A stretch of DNA of 64,000 nucleotides, from positions 31,226,962 through 31,290,961 of the forward strand of contig OY804589.1 of NCBI GenBank assembly GCA_963680875.1, read 5' to 3'. Shown one piece after another: positions 63,831 to 64,000 of this stretch (position 1 is its first letter; each line of letters begins with the position of its first letter). A model generated the notes under the pieces. It was not told the origin of the DNA. It saw only the letters and a program-made list of their open reading frames with translations, and did no database searches. The translations under genes and the position numbers were made by a program. Origin of the DNA: Bathymodiolus brooksi (lineage: Eukaryota; Mollusca; Bivalvia; Mytilida; Modiolidae).

Positions 63831-64000
63831 AGACACAATATCAAATGAGGAATTACACGGTAGAGCTGAAACAACAAAAGCTAGTGAAATTATTATACAA
63901 AAATAAAGGAGTTGGATATAACGTGTCTTACGCATGGAGACAACAGGATTTGTACAACAACATTGACGTGGCAACCTGAATGAATGGGCTTTCAGACACC

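Overview
The window is nuclear DNA of an animal with introns. It is AT-rich, packed with repeats, and most likely from a bivalve mollusc. The grounds are GT-AG exons, many tRNA-derived SINE copies whose tails match a type common in molluscs, LINE fragments, many short inverted-repeat elements, and a secreted C-type lectin of shell-matrix type. The species cannot be named from the sequence alone.

Three protein-coding loci are supported. (1) Positions 544-9202, plus strand: the 3' six exons of a TRAK/Milton mitochondrial transport adaptor; the 5' part lies outside the window. (2) Positions 24692-51894, plus strand: a complete five-exon gene for a secreted protein of about 278 residues. It has a signal peptide, one C-type lectin domain with EPN and WND motifs, and a Ser/Asp then Ser/Lys/Gly/His low-complexity tail. 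(3) Positions 58934-60727, minus strand: the last two exons of a divergent thyroid-hormone-receptor-like nuclear receptor. Its AF-2 helix has Asn where TR has Glu. Loci 2 and 3 are convergent.

Layout: 1-9.2 kb is the TRAK 3' half, with SINEs and two local tandem duplications over splice acceptors. 9.3-24.6 kb is intergenic: minisatellites, a 1.66 kb inverted-repeat element, LINE tails, a TA-flanked MITE, and a truncated duplicate of the lectin promoter and leader exon at 18.5-19.6 kb. 24.7-51.9 kb is the lectin gene; its coding exons total only 837 bp. Intron 1 carries a 3.5 kb LINE with a long intact reverse-transcriptase frame. Intron 3 is mostly two satellites (27 bp and about 88 bp units). 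Intron 4 starts with a GAGT microsatellite grown from a SINE tail and also holds a 36-bp satellite grown from a SINE head. 52-58.9 kb and 60.8-64 kb are mainly tandem repeats, SINEs, MITEs and hairpins.

The long open frames at 39.5-45.5 kb and 47.5-48.2 kb arise from satellites whose units are multiples of three or nearly so. They are not called as genes. Nothing links the three genes functionally; they look like unrelated neighbours.
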